In this document: one piece after another, positions 8,584-16,693 of the stretch
How the letters are laid out: every line of letters begins with the position of its first letter
How positions within the stretch are numbered: position 1 is the stretch's first letter
NCBI RefSeq assembly: GCF_001574435.1
Contig: NZ_LOCN01000003.1
Span: 109,139 to 173,138, forward strand
Length of the DNA stretch: 64,000 nt
Direction of reading: 5' to 3'
DNA from: Moritella sp. JT01
GTDB taxonomy: Bacteria > Pseudomonadota > Gammaproteobacteria > Enterobacterales > Moritellaceae
Program-made: the position numbers and the translations under genes
The notes under the pieces: model-generated
Seen by the model: only the letters and a program-made list of their open reading frames with translations
What the model was told of the DNA's origin: nothing
Database searches by the model: none

Positions 8584-8722
8584 ATGATTAGCGTAACGTC
8601 ATAAGCACGACACGAACATGACAAGCTTTAAATTACAACGTGTTAACTTGGGGGGGCGTTGGTTAATACTGTCACAACCGTAATGTATTAGAGGCTTTTC
8701 TTTAACCATACAGCATAGTGTC

Positions 8723-8737
8723 GTACTATTTTGGTGA
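8723..8737. repeat. Second copy of GTACTATTTTGGTGA
   Basis: Exact 15-base match to 7815-7829. It resembles, with mismatches, the NtrC operator pattern TGCACYAnnnTGGTGCA. It may equally be a fragment of a dispersed repeat. The flanks (CAG about 10 bases after each copy) are also partly similar. Confidence 0.3.
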
Positions 8738-8856
8738 GTTTAGTGTTCAGAGAAAATTTAATACGAACGCATGTTTATATATGAAATACTCATTTATTAC
8801 CTATGTTTTTCCGTGTTAATGTATTGGCTTAATTGAGTTAACTTAAGGATGAGTTT

Positions 8857-9141
8857 ATGCGGTCAAAACTTATATGGATATTTTTTATCTTATCATTTTC
8901 ATCACTATCTAACGCGAAGGATTTCTTTCGTGTTAGCGGTGGCGATCTACTGATTAGTGACAATGGTATGACGCACTCAGAAGTAATGGAAATAATTAAT
9001 AATGAAAAATCATGGACACGAATTGGATATAATCATTATATTTTAGAAGCGTCTGTTGGAGGTGAATTTGATGTGCGCTTAAGGTTTACAGGCGATAAGC
9101 TAGCTAAAATTATTTCCAAGCAATTAGGGCGAATGGACTAG
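8857..9141 (+). CDS. Small exported protein, possibly BamE-like fold
   Basis: The 94-residue product has a clear signal peptide (MRSKLIWIFFILSFSSLSNA) and an excellent ribosome site (AAGGATGAG) upstream of the ATG at 8857. The mature part, with GGDLLISDNGMTHSEVMEII, then a short stretch to W, then LRFTGDKLAKI, has the layout of small BamE/SmpA- or DUF2845-like periplasmic domains: GMTxxEV followed by an LxFxxxKL strand. It lacks a lipobox cysteine. The resemblance is in pattern only and function is unknown. It is monocistronic, with no related neighbours. Confidence 0.55.
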   Translation: MRSKLIWIFFILSFSSLSNAKDFFRVSGGDLLISDNGMTHSEVMEIINNEKSWTRIGYNHYILEASVGGEFDVRLRFTGDKLAKIISKQLGRMD

Positions 9142-9293
9142 CGTGCGACCAGTTCAGTCGATATCGGAATAGTACGAGGTTTATTACCTTTGGTATTAAC
9201 AAAACGTTACTTTGGTATCGTGAATGTGTTCATCTTTTTAATTTTCGGTTTTACTTCAACGTCTGATATTCTGTGATTGATTGACACACCGTC

Positions 9294-9320
9294 CATGCTT
9301 TGTGAGGCACTGACTCATTT
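9294..9320 (-). repeat. Copy of the ATGCTTTGTGAGGCA element
   Basis: ATGCTTTGTGAGGCACTGACTC followed by ATTTTACG is nearly identical to 6428-6455. Here the outer left arm of the palindrome is missing. It lies just past the stop of the pilin gene on the minus strand. Confidence 0.5.
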
Positions 9321-9336
9321 TACGCGCCTATATTAT

Positions 9337-9798
9337 TTATAAACATTCGCCAGTTGGTATCAATGTTCCTTCGTAAATCTTAAAAGAACTATTGGAACTT
9401 GCCTGCTGATATTGAATGCAGGCATCACCAGTATCATTTGAGTCTTCAAGGTTGATGATAGTCGTACCAATGTATTTACCAAGACGAACTTCAAATCCTT
9501 CTAGGGTTACGATTTTGTTTATATCTTCAGGCGTGCCATAAGGGTATGAATAAAAAAGATTAACGACTTCGCCATTGATCTTAACGGTACTTCGTTCTAA
9601 TTTATTGACACCGTCTAACTGAGCTCTATAGTGAACGAGATTAGCCGCGCTATTTAATGCCCCACTTGCTGCATGTAGTGATACATCTTTAGCATCGTCT
9701 TGTATATTTATAAACTTAGGCACAGCAGCTGCGGCTAATATGCCTAATACAATAATGACGATAACTAATTCGAGTAGCGTAAAGCCTTGGTTTCTCAT
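9337..9798 (-). CDS. Type IV pilin, MSHA major-pilin-like
   Basis: The 153-residue protein has a short prepilin leader MRNQG followed by FTLLELVIVIIVLGILA, with the conserved Glu at mature position 5. PrePilin peptidase would cut after Gly5. AAAVPKFINIQDDA and a C-terminal cysteine pair (CIQYQQ ... GEC) resemble MshA of Vibrio and Shewanella mannose-sensitive haemagglutinin pili. It is last of three minus-strand genes, 12 bases after a lipoprotein gene, and has no clear ribosome site, suggesting coupled translation. No other pilus genes are in the window. It may be an accessory pilin used by a machine encoded elsewhere. Confidence 0.8.
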   Translation of the reverse strand: MRNQGFTLLELVIVIIVLGILAAAAVPKFINIQDDAKDVSLHAASGALNSAANLVHYRAQLDGVNKLERSTVKINGEVVNLFYSYPYGTPEDINKIVTLEGFEVRLGKYIGTTIINLEDSNDTGDACIQYQQASSNSSFKIYEGTLIPTGECL

Positions 9799-9810
9799 TT
9801 TATTAATTGG

Positions 9811-10155
9811 TTACAGCCAATAAGACTTTGGTTCTGGCATAAAGTCGCTGGTATCAGACATATTTCTAATTTCACCTTTAGCATTTTCTTGCTCTGGCTT
9901 TTTTGTAAGTTCTTTTTTAGTTTCTTCTAGTTTCTTACCGTCATCATAGACGATATCACTTGAATCAATTTGTTGTGAGCCTAAAGCGTCAACGCTAATT
10001 GGTTGATCTTCTATGGCATCTTCAACTATTGCAGGCGCTAACGCTTGAATATGACTCATTGGCTGGTTCATTGGTAGGTTCATTGGCAGGTTGGAATGGG
10101 AGCTGCAACCTTGATTTAACAGACAAAGAAAGATGACTAATTTTAAATGTTTCAT
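9811..10155 (-). CDS. Small lipoprotein upstream of the pilin
   Basis: The 114-residue product begins MKHLKLVIFLCLLNQGC, a lipoprotein signal with the acylated Cys at residue 17. After it comes a short tandem repeat (NLPMNLPMNQPM, encoded by imperfect 12-base repeats). An acidic and lysine-rich, probably disordered tail follows. GAGG 5 bases before the ATG supports the start. It lies between another small lipoprotein and the pilin gene, so it may help assemble or anchor that pilin. That is inferred from context alone; I recognise no family. Confidence 0.6.
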   Translation of the reverse strand: MKHLKLVIFLCLLNQGCSSHSNLPMNLPMNQPMSHIQALAPAIVEDAIEDQPISVDALGSQQIDSSDIVYDDGKKLEETKKELTKKPEQENAKGEIRNMSDTSDFMPEPKSYWL

Positions 10156-10199
10156 TATTGCCTCGTGGAACCATTGCTTTGTAATAAGGTGTTATTAAT

Positions 10200-10388
10200 T
10201 TAATCTACTTGGGTTTTTAGTAGCGTCATTACTGTCATGAATTGTGTAATGGCAAGGAGGCCATTCTTTCCTTGTTTTTTAGGCTTTGCTGCTGGTTCTG
10301 CTTTATCTTCAGGTTCGGGAGTGTAGCCGAAACTGCTACAACCTTGAAGTGACACGCACAGTAAAATCATTAAAACTATCTTGTTCAT
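10200..10388 (-). CDS. Very small lipoprotein, first gene of the pilin cluster
   Basis: The 62-residue product starts MNKIVLMILLCVSLQGCSS, with a lipobox LQGC. A GTG two codons earlier is possible, but GGAG at 10394-10397 sits 5 bases before the ATG at 10388 and selects it. The mature part is a short Pro/Glu/Lys segment followed by a hydrophobic end (GLLAITQFMTVMTLL). The spacing of 44 bases to the next lipoprotein gene and the shared strand suggest an operon ending in the pilin. The function is unknown. Confidence 0.55.
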   Translation of the reverse strand: MNKIVLMILLCVSLQGCSSFGYTPEPEDKAEPAAKPKKQGKNGLLAITQFMTVMTLLKTQVD

Positions 10389-10449
10389 AACCACTCCGTT
10401 GATTTAATTACTAAAAGAAAACAGCATTTTATGGGCTTTTGTTGAATTT

Positions 10450-10491
10450 TAGATAAAGAAAAGCCCATTGAATCAAACCATTCAATGGGCT
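10450..10491 (-). terminator. Terminator of the smpB-ssrA unit
   Basis: A 12-bp perfect stem AGCCCATTGAAT/ATTCAATGGGCT has a 6-base loop. On the minus strand it is followed by TTTTCTTTAT. It lies 36 bases beyond the tmRNA 3' end. Confidence 0.85.
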
Positions 10492-10526
10492 GCGACACTT
10501 AGGAGGGTGCCGTTCTAACTTGCGTT

Positions 10527-10885
10527 TGGTGGAGTCGGGGGGAGTTGAACCCCCGTCCGAAAAACCTACATCCGCGGTACTACATGTTTAGTCATCTCTA
10601 TTGATTTAACTTTTTATTAAGCCGAGTGACAGGCCGAACAAAAGCGTGCTCGATTGGTTTTAGCACTTTCTCTACGAGCGAAGAGTCCATGCGATCCCGA
10701 TATTTAATGACCATACAATATTAGAGACCCTCGGGCAGGGTTCTAAATGATGGCTAGCTAGCCTAAGCTGCTAGAGAGTAGTTAGAGTCGTTTGCAACTA
10801 TAACAGTGCGGCTTTTTACGAGGCCAACCGCCCCTCGACATGCACCTAGGGTTTCGTGAATCTCGTCGAATCCTAAATCGACCCC
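10527..10885 (-). ncRNA. ssrA: tmRNA (transfer-messenger RNA)
   Basis: The 359-base RNA starts GGGG, followed by TCGATTTAGGATTCGACG. It ends with the tRNA-like T arm and an encoded CCA (GACTCCACCA), giving the expected alanine-accepting tRNA-like domain. The tag frame at 10795 down to 10763 reads ANDSNYSLAA and then a TAG stop. tmRNA rescues stalled ribosomes together with SmpB, whose gene lies 41 bases upstream on the same strand, and adds this degradation tag. The tag differs from E. coli ANDENYALAA at two positions. A terminator follows. Confidence 0.97.
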
Positions 10886-10926
10886 AGAACTAAAATTCTA
10901 CGCGAATAGTGTAGAATTGCAACAAA

Positions 10927-11406
10927 TTAACGAACTTTGTGCTTCATCATTCGTTCTTTGTCTATTTTCCATTCACGATCTTTCACATCTGAACGTTTAT
11001 CGTGCTCTTTCTTACCTTTAGCAAGACCTATGTTGATTTTTACCCAAGCTTGCTTCCAGTACATTGACGTTGCAACAATAGTATAACCCTGACGTTCTAC
11101 TTTACTTGCTAGTACTTCTAATTCACGCTTGTTTAATAATAACTTACGAATACGTGTCGGGTTACAAACTACGTGTGTAGACGCGGCGTCGAGTGGCATG
11201 ATCTGCGCACCAGACATAAATGCTTCACCGTTTTTAATAAACACATAACTTTCGGTAATATTTACTTTACCGGCACGTAATGATTTAACTTCCCAACCTT
11301 GGAGTTCTAGCCCTGCTTCCAAGCGATCTTCGATTGTATATTCGAAACTAGCCGTTTTATTTCTCGCGATGGTGTTTTCGCTTTTTTTTGGTTTTTTCTT
11401 AGCCAT
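10927..11406 (-). CDS. smpB: SsrA-binding protein SmpB
   Basis: The 159-residue protein binds tmRNA and carries it to stalled ribosomes for trans-translation. SmpB hallmarks are [37 protein letters not shown] and [15 protein letters not shown]. The basic C-terminal tail [20 protein letters not shown] enters the mRNA channel. Length is typical. It is encoded directly upstream of ssrA on the same strand, the common arrangement in this group, and probably shares a terminator with it. The ribosome site is weak. Confidence 0.97.
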   Translation of the reverse strand: MAKKKPKKSENTIARNKTASFEYTIEDRLEAGLELQGWEVKSLRAGKVNITESYVFIKNGEAFMSGAQIMPLDAASTHVVCNPTRIRKLLLNKRELEVLASKVERQGYTIVATSMYWKQAWVKINIGLAKGKKEHDKRSDVKDREWKIDKERMMKHKVR

Positions 11407-11627
11407 AATTTATCTTTATGCACCCATCATTGACGGAATTTAATGTTATAAATCTTATAACAAAATCGAATTTTATCCTAGTACTAGTCTTACTTTACGC
11501 GGAATAACAAATGAATTTTATACAGATAAATGCTAAAGTTGCCTACTTATTACTACTGGCAGAGAGATATTGAGCCATTAGTAAGCGATTTAATTTTTTG
11601 ATTGTTGTTTTCAATATAGGGACACGT

Positions 11628-12071
11628 ATGCCACGGATAACGCGCAGCGCACTGTTAATGTATAGCGCTGACCAAATGTTTAATTTAGTAAACGATGTTA
11701 ATGCATACCCAGATTTTTTACCAGGTTGTACTGGTACTCGCATTTTAGATGAACATGATAATCAAATGACAGCGGCTGTTGTTGTTGCTAAAGCTGGTAT
11801 TAGCAAAACATTCACCACCAAGAATACCTTGATACCAGGGCAAGAAGTCAAAATGGACCTCGTTAATGGACCGTTTAAAAAACTTACTGGTGGTTGGACG
11901 TTTAAAGCGTTAGATGAAACAGCATGTAAAGTAACGTTGGATTTAGAGTTTGTATTTAGCAGTAAATTAGTGGAAGTTGCGTTTGGGCGTATTTTCACTG
12001 ACTTAGTGAATAACATGGTGCAATCTTTTACAGAGCGTGCAAAAGAGGTTTATGGTGTCGACCAAAATTAA
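11628..12071 (+). CDS. ratA: RatA toxin-like START/Cyclase family protein (CoQ10-binding type)
   Basis: The 147-residue START-like protein is close to E. coli RatA. It starts [18 protein letters not shown] and contains [33 protein letters not shown] and AFGRIF. AGGG 6 bases before 11628 and family alignment choose this ATG over one 30 bases earlier. In E. coli RatA was described as blocking 70S ribosome assembly. The fold also matches Coq10-type ubiquinone-binding proteins, so the physiological role is debated. The rnfH gene overlaps its end by 20 bases, as in other gammaproteobacteria. Confidence 0.93.
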   Translation: MPRITRSALLMYSADQMFNLVNDVNAYPDFLPGCTGTRILDEHDNQMTAAVVVAKAGISKTFTTKNTLIPGQEVKMDLVNGPFKKLTGGWTFKALDETACKVTLDLEFVFSSKLVEVAFGRIFTDLVNNMVQSFTERAKEVYGVDQN

Positions 12072-12381
12072 TGTAGACGTTATTTATGCATTACCGAAAG
12101 AACAAATTACCTTTACGGTAAGTTTAGAACAAGGCTCGACAGCACAACAAGCGATTGAAGCATCGGGTATATTAGTCAAATATCCGGAGATTGAGCTAAA
12201 CAAAAATAAATTAGGTATCTATAGTCGTTTAATCAAACTAGATACTGTGGTTGAAGATGGTGAACGTGTTGAGATATATAGGCCGTTAACTGCCGACCCT
12301 AAAGAGATGCGTAAACGCCGGGCTGAAAAAGCCAAAGAAGATGGGCGAATTCACGAAAAGACTGGCCAAAAAATAAGATAG
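12052..12381 (+). CDS. rnfH: RnfH family ubiquitin-fold protein
   Basis: The 109-residue RnfH/UPF0125 protein has the segments [27 protein letters not shown] and [19 protein letters not shown] just upstream supports the ATG at 12052, which lies inside the 3' end of ratA, so the two are translationally linked. The family has a beta-grasp fold and is sometimes encoded with Rnf electron-transport genes, but its role is unclear. The tail [17 protein letters not shown] is basic. The bidirectional terminator at 12388 closes the unit. Confidence 0.92.
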   Translation: MVSTKINVDVIYALPKEQITFTVSLEQGSTAQQAIEASGILVKYPEIELNKNKLGIYSRLIKLDTVVEDGERVEIYRPLTADPKEMRKRRAEKAKEDGRIHEKTGQKIR

Positions 12382-12387
12382 ATAATA

Positions 12388-12421
12388 ATAATCACAACTT
12401 AGTTTAGGTTGTGATTTTTAT
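12388..12421. terminator. Bidirectional terminator between rnfH and bamE
   Basis: The stem AATCACAAC/GTTGTGATT has a 9-base loop, with T-rich sequence on the + side and TATTATTATC on the minus side. It sits between convergent genes. Confidence 0.75.
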
Positions 12422-12445
12422 TATCAAGCACTGCTCGTTCTTAAT

Positions 12446-12802
12446 TTATCTATCAAGTGGCGTTGAAAAATTAGGGCTCAGCGGATAGTCACCAACCACC
12501 GTTTTCAATTTATCACTTTCAAAGGTTAATACCAGTTGCTTACTTGTTACTTCACCACGGCCTGTTTTGAAGCGATATAAGTAATTCCAAACATCATGGT
12601 CGAACGAATCAACGAGCATTGGAGTACCAAGTACAAAAGTAACTTGCTCTTTAGTCATATCAACACGTAATTTTTCTACTTGATTATCTTCAACATAATT
12701 ACCTTGTGGGATATCAATTTTATAAACTAGTTTTTCAAGAATTGAGCAGCCCGATAAACTGAAGATGGCCAAGCCTGCAATAAGTAAGTGTTTTAAGCGC
12801 AT
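12446..12802 (-). CDS. bamE: Outer membrane assembly lipoprotein BamE
   Basis: This small lipoprotein subunit of the BAM complex helps insert beta-barrel proteins into the outer membrane. The sequence MRLKHLLIAGLAIFSLSGC gives a lipobox with acylated Cys19. It is followed by IPQGNYV, KLRVDMTKEQVTFVLGTP and DVWNYLYRF, all BamE signatures. At 118 residues it is of normal size. I chose the ATG at 12802 by comparison with E. coli. An upstream in-frame ATG at 12826 adds 8 residues and neither has a strong ribosome site. It is convergent with ratA-rnfH and upstream of recN, as in related genomes. Confidence 0.93.
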   Translation of the reverse strand: MRLKHLLIAGLAIFSLSGCSILEKLVYKIDIPQGNYVEDNQVEKLRVDMTKEQVTFVLGTPMLVDSFDHDVWNYLYRFKTGRGEVTSKQLVLTFESDKLKTVVGDYPLSPNFSTPLDR

Positions 12803-12955
12803 AAGTATTTTGCTAATTAAGTCCATATAGATAGGTAAATAGTAACTCGGCTGGCGAGTGAAGTAAATCGATGTATTTAGTCGGCTTACTTAGGGTTTAG
12901 CCAATTAGAAGACAAAAGCAGGAATTAGTTCCCGCATTGTCTTTACTGTGAGAGG

Positions 12956-14617
12956 TTAAACTAACATTTCTGCGGCATTACTTAACGTCGACGCGGTGAT
13001 CTTGTCTCCACCGAGTAAACGCGCTAACTCTTCAATACGTTTTTCTTGGCTTAAGGGCTTCATGAAGGTTTCGGTAGTTTTCCCATCCGTGGTTTTACTT
13101 ACAAACATTTGTTGATGACCTTTGGATGCGACTTGCGGTAAATGAGTTACGCACATAACTTGGGTTTTATTGCCTAGTTGACGTAATAGTTTACCAACAA
13201 TGGATGCCGTTTTGCCTGAGATACCCACATCCACTTCATCAAATATTAACGTTGGCGTTGATATTTTTTGTGCCGTTATTACTTGGATCGCTAAGCTAAT
13301 ACGTGACAATTCACCACCTGATGCCACTTTACCTAGCGCTTGTAATGGTTGTCCTGGATTCGTTGAAACTAAGAAATTAATATTATCCAAGCCTTGTGGA
13401 TTTGGTGTTTTATGTTCATAACTTTCAAGGGTTATTTCAAAACAACCATTTTCCATACTCAGTTCATGCATGCTTGCCGTGATCAGCTTATTTAGCTGTT
13501 TTGCGTATTTTTGACGACTCGATGATAGTTTTGTGGCTTGTTGATGATATGTAGCTTCGGATTCTTGTAGCTCGAGTTTGATACTTTCAATGCGTTCATC
13601 GTCACCCGCAATATTTTCTAATTCAGCTTTTAACATTTGGTGGTGTGTTGCGAGTTGATCGGCAGGTACTTGATGTTTACGTGCCAATTCTAAGGCCTTA
13701 CCTAAACGTTCATCAAGGTATTCAAACTGTTCTGGGTTGCGGTCAAGATTATCTGTGTAACTGCGCAGTTCATTACCAGCTTCTTCGGCCAGCACCACCG
13801 CTTCTTGTAAGGTATCCGTGATTGACTTTAATTTCGGGTCCATGTCTAACAAGTTTTCTAAACGCTGAGTTACTATTTGCAACATGCTGCAGATGGTATT
13901 GTCTTCATTCTCATACAATGTGTCTAAACTCGTCATGCACTCTTGGACTAATTCAGTGCTGTTGGCTAACAGTTTATGTTCAGCTTCAATCTGGCTATAT
14001 TCACCATCAGCTAATGCAAAATCGTTAAGTTCTGACACTTGATATTGTAATAGCTGTTGTCTCGCGGCTCGTTGTTGCTGATTTTGTAATAGCTTTCTTT
14101 CTTCATTCGCTAAATTGTGCCAAGTGCGGTAACTATCACGGACACTGGCCTGTAATTTTGTATGGCTGGCATAGCCATCAAGGATCGATAATTGGATCTC
14201 TGGTTTTAATAAAGCTTGGTGTGCATGCTGTCCATGTACCTGAACCAAAAATTGAGACAGTGCTTTAAGTTGTTGTAATGGGACGGGGACACCGTTGATA
14301 TAGCCTTTAGAGCGGCCTTCTGCAGTGATAACACGGCGCAGGATACATTCATCTTCATTATTTAATTCGTGCTCGGCTAACCATTTGTAGGCGAGGGAAC
14401 TTGCTTCTACGGTAAAAATCGCGCTGATTTCCGCTTTTTTCTCCCCGGGCCTTACTGTACTGGCATCGGCACGAGAACCTAAAGCGAGACCTAATGCATC
14501 AATTGCAATGGATTTACCGGCACCGGTTTCGCCTGTAACCGTCGTCATTCCTGACTTCAGTTCAAGTTCTAAAAATTTAACGATAGCAAAATTATGAATA
14601 GTGAGTTGCGTAAGCAT
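12956..14617 (-). CDS. recN: DNA repair ATPase RecN
   Basis: The 553-residue SMC-like protein acts in double-strand break repair; the length equals E. coli RecN. The N-terminal Walker A is GETGAGKS in TTVTGETGAGKSIAIDALGL. Coiled-coil arms fill the middle, and the C-terminal part has the signature KVASGGELSRISLA and Walker B TLIFDEVDVGISG. The start MLTQLTIHNFAIV is the usual one. A LexA operator overlapping the promoter lies directly upstream (14643-14658), so it should be SOS-induced. Confidence 0.97.
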   Translation of the reverse strand: MLTQLTIHNFAIVKFLELELKSGMTTVTGETGAGKSIAIDALGLALGSRADASTVRPGEKKAEISAIFTVEASSLAYKWLAEHELNNEDECILRRVITAEGRSKGYINGVPVPLQQLKALSQFLVQVHGQHAHQALLKPEIQLSILDGYASHTKLQASVRDSYRTWHNLANEERKLLQNQQQRAARQQLLQYQVSELNDFALADGEYSQIEAEHKLLANSTELVQECMTSLDTLYENEDNTICSMLQIVTQRLENLLDMDPKLKSITDTLQEAVVLAEEAGNELRSYTDNLDRNPEQFEYLDERLGKALELARKHQVPADQLATHHQMLKAELENIAGDDERIESIKLELQESEATYHQQATKLSSSRQKYAKQLNKLITASMHELSMENGCFEITLESYEHKTPNPQGLDNINFLVSTNPGQPLQALGKVASGGELSRISLAIQVITAQKISTPTLIFDEVDVGISGKTASIVGKLLRQLGNKTQVMCVTHLPQVASKGHQQMFVSKTTDGKTTETFMKPLSQEKRIEELARLLGGDKITASTLSNAAEMLV

Positions 14618-14642
14618 ACTGTACCCTGTGTATTTTATCAGG

Positions 14643-14686
14643 CTGGTTTTATATACAGTATATATACACTAACCTATAAGTGTAAA
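14643..14686 (-). promoter_or_regulatory. recN promoter with LexA (SOS) box
   Basis: On the minus strand bases 14658-14643 read CTGTATATAAAACCAG, which fits the LexA consensus CTGT-N8-(A/C)CAG. With flanking bases TA it equals the E. coli recN operator as I remember it. A -35 TTTACA (14686-14681) and a -10 TATACT (14662-14657) are separated by 18 bases, and the operator overlaps the -10. This explains tight repression until DNA damage. Confidence 0.85.
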
Positions 14687-14794
14687 TACTTTGCTTTTAG
14701 TTGAGGGGTTTATTTTCAATTTGTGATCAAGATACAGGGACGTGTAAGGATCAGGCTTAACATTGAGTTAAGCCTTTATAGCGCTGCGTTCAGA

Positions 14795-15676
14795 CTAAAA
14801 TAATTTACTACCCCAGCCTAATTTCTCACGTAAAACATTAAAATAATCATAGCTTTTTGGGTGGATCAAATTGAGATTGTTTTTATCTCGTTTGATGATG
14901 ATTTCATCACCAGGAAGCACACCAATGTGGACGTGACCGTCACAACTGACCATCATATTTTCTTCATTATTTAAAGAAACAACTAATCTAATCGTACTAT
15001 TGGCGTTGATGACAATAGGGCGGCTTGACAGCGTATGAGGGAACATCGCCATTAATGTGATTGCTTCTAGGCTTGGCGATAGGATTGGCCCTCCGGCAGA
15101 TAATGAATAAGCGGTTGAGCCTGTTGGTGTTGAAACTAATAGGCCGTCGGCACGTTGGCTAAGCATAAAGCTATTATCAATATAGACTTCAAACTCTATC
15201 ATAGCGGGGATCTTACCTGGGTGTAAGATGGTTTCATTGAAGGCCAAGTTGGTTGCTTTTAACATCCCGTAGCGATAAATCGAAGTATTTAATAAAATAC
15301 GTTTTTCCGAGATGTAATCGCCTTGAAGTACGCCCAATAATTGCTCATCAAAGGCTTCAGGATCAAGATCGGTCAGGAAACCTAAATTACCCCGGTTAAC
15401 CCCGATAACGGCAATATCAAAACGAGATAATACGCGACCTGCGCCAAGCATGTTGCCGTCACCACCCACCACAATGGCAAGGTCAGCTTCTTCACCTAAG
15501 TCCATCAGTGGCCGTGATGCGATATTATCCATGTCTAGGTCTTGCGATACACGGCTATCAACAATAACCTTGTATTTGTGTTCGGTTAAAAAATTGTGCA
15601 GGGCAATAAGGGTTTTGGTTGTTTCTGGGTGTTTGGGTTTTCCGATTAACCCGATGGTTTTGAATTCTCTCTTCAT
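14795..15676 (-). CDS. nadK: NAD kinase
   Basis: The 293-residue enzyme phosphorylates NAD to NADP using ATP. Key motifs are the [11 protein letters not shown] loop, [15 protein letters not shown], the substrate-binding NE in FNETILHPG, and [17 protein letters not shown]. The ATG at 15676 ([19 protein letters not shown]) matches the usual N-terminus. An ATG 54 bases further upstream would add an unlike leader. It is divergent from grpE and downstream of recN's promoter region on the same strand, the common grpE/nadK/recN arrangement. Confidence 0.96.
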   Translation of the reverse strand: MKREFKTIGLIGKPKHPETTKTLIALHNFLTEHKYKVIVDSRVSQDLDMDNIASRPLMDLGEEADLAIVVGGDGNMLGAGRVLSRFDIAVIGVNRGNLGFLTDLDPEAFDEQLLGVLQGDYISEKRILLNTSIYRYGMLKATNLAFNETILHPGKIPAMIEFEVYIDNSFMLSQRADGLLVSTPTGSTAYSLSAGGPILSPSLEAITLMAMFPHTLSSRPIVINANSTIRLVVSLNNEENMMVSCDGHVHIGVLPGDEIIIKRDKNNLNLIHPKSYDYFNVLREKLGWGSKLF

Positions 15677-15832
15677 TGCCTTGATTCCACTAAGTAAGTA
15701 TGGGGTCAGTATATACTCAAGCCACTTCAAGATTCAAAGTATAAAAGCGATCTAAATGTCGCTTAGTTAATAATTTATAGTGGGCGATTTAGAACTATTT
15801 TTACCATAGGGTGTAACTAGGGATGAATTTGA

Positions 15833-15860
15833 CTTGAATCTCGTGTTAGGATCCCCATTA
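15833..15860 (+). promoter_or_regulatory. Heat-shock (sigma-32) promoter of grpE
   Basis: CTTGAA (15833-15838), then a 14-base spacer, then CCCCATTA (15853-15860), match the RpoH consensus CTTGAA-N13-15-CCCCATNT almost perfectly. The grpE start is 77 bases downstream. Confidence 0.9.
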
Positions 15861-15936
15861 TATTTCGGTATAAACCATTAATTGTAATATAGCGTACTAA
15901 TTATAGAGTATGCTGAATCTAATGTCGGAGAAAGTA

Positions 15937-16599
15937 ATGAGCAGCGAAGAGCAAAAAGTACAGGCTGAAAAGAAAGTTGAAGAGCAGTTAGTTACAGAAA
16001 CTGAAGCACAGCCTGTAGTTGAAGATGTTACAGTTGAAGAGGTTGTTGTTGAAGACGCAACTGTGGAAGTTGATGAGTCTGTAGCACGCATCGCTGCATT
16101 AGAAGCTGAACTAGCGAAAGCAACTGCATCAGCAGCTGAATTTAAAGATACTGCATTACGTGCGAAAGCGGATGCTGATAACATTCGTCGCCGTGCTGCG
16201 ATTGATGTTGATAAAGCAAAGAAATTCGCGCTAGAAAAGTTTGCTAATGAATTACTGCCTGTTATTGATAACATGGAACGTGGTCTGTTACATGTTGATA
16301 AAACAAATGAAGCATTACTACCATTGATTGAAGGTATTGAGCTAACGGCTAAATCACTGGAAGCTGCATTAGAAAAATTTGGGGTTAAATCTGTTAACCC
16401 TGAAGGTGAAAAATTCAACCCTGAGTTACATCAGGCAATGAGCATGATCGAAAGTGCTGATGTTGAACCAAATACAGTGATTACTGTGATGCAAAAAGGT
16501 TATGAACTAAATGGTCGTCTAATTCGTCCTGCTATGGTTATGATCTCAAAAGCTGCAGCAACACCAACACCAACACCAACAATTGATACGCAAGCTTAA
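15937..16599 (+). CDS. grpE: Nucleotide exchange factor GrpE
   Basis: The 220-residue cochaperone makes DnaK release ADP. An acidic Glu/Val-rich N-terminus leads into a long coiled coil ([20 protein letters not shown] ... [14 protein letters not shown]). The C-terminal beta domain follows, with [20 protein letters not shown] and [22 protein letters not shown] 6 bases before 15937 decides the start against an ATG 27 bases earlier. The tail contains a short TPTPTPT repeat. A sigma-32 promoter lies upstream. dnaK is not adjacent, as is usual in this group. Confidence 0.97.
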   Translation: MSSEEQKVQAEKKVEEQLVTETEAQPVVEDVTVEEVVVEDATVEVDESVARIAALEAELAKATASAAEFKDTALRAKADADNIRRRAAIDVDKAKKFALEKFANELLPVIDNMERGLLHVDKTNEALLPLIEGIELTAKSLEAALEKFGVKSVNPEGEKFNPELHQAMSMIESADVEPNTVITVMQKGYELNGRLIRPAMVMISKAAATPTPTPTIDTQA

Positions 16600-16627
16600 T
16601 TGTCGATATAAGTAAGAATCGAATGAA

Positions 16628-16655
16628 AATAGAGCCGTTTGGCTCTATTTTTTTA
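16628..16655 (+). terminator. Intrinsic terminator of grpE
   Basis: The stem AATAGAGCC/GGCTCTATT has a GTTT loop and is followed by a run of T, 30 bases past the grpE stop. Confidence 0.9.
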
Positions 16656-16693
16656 TCTGCTTTTTATGTTCGCTAGTATGGTGAGCCATGGTA

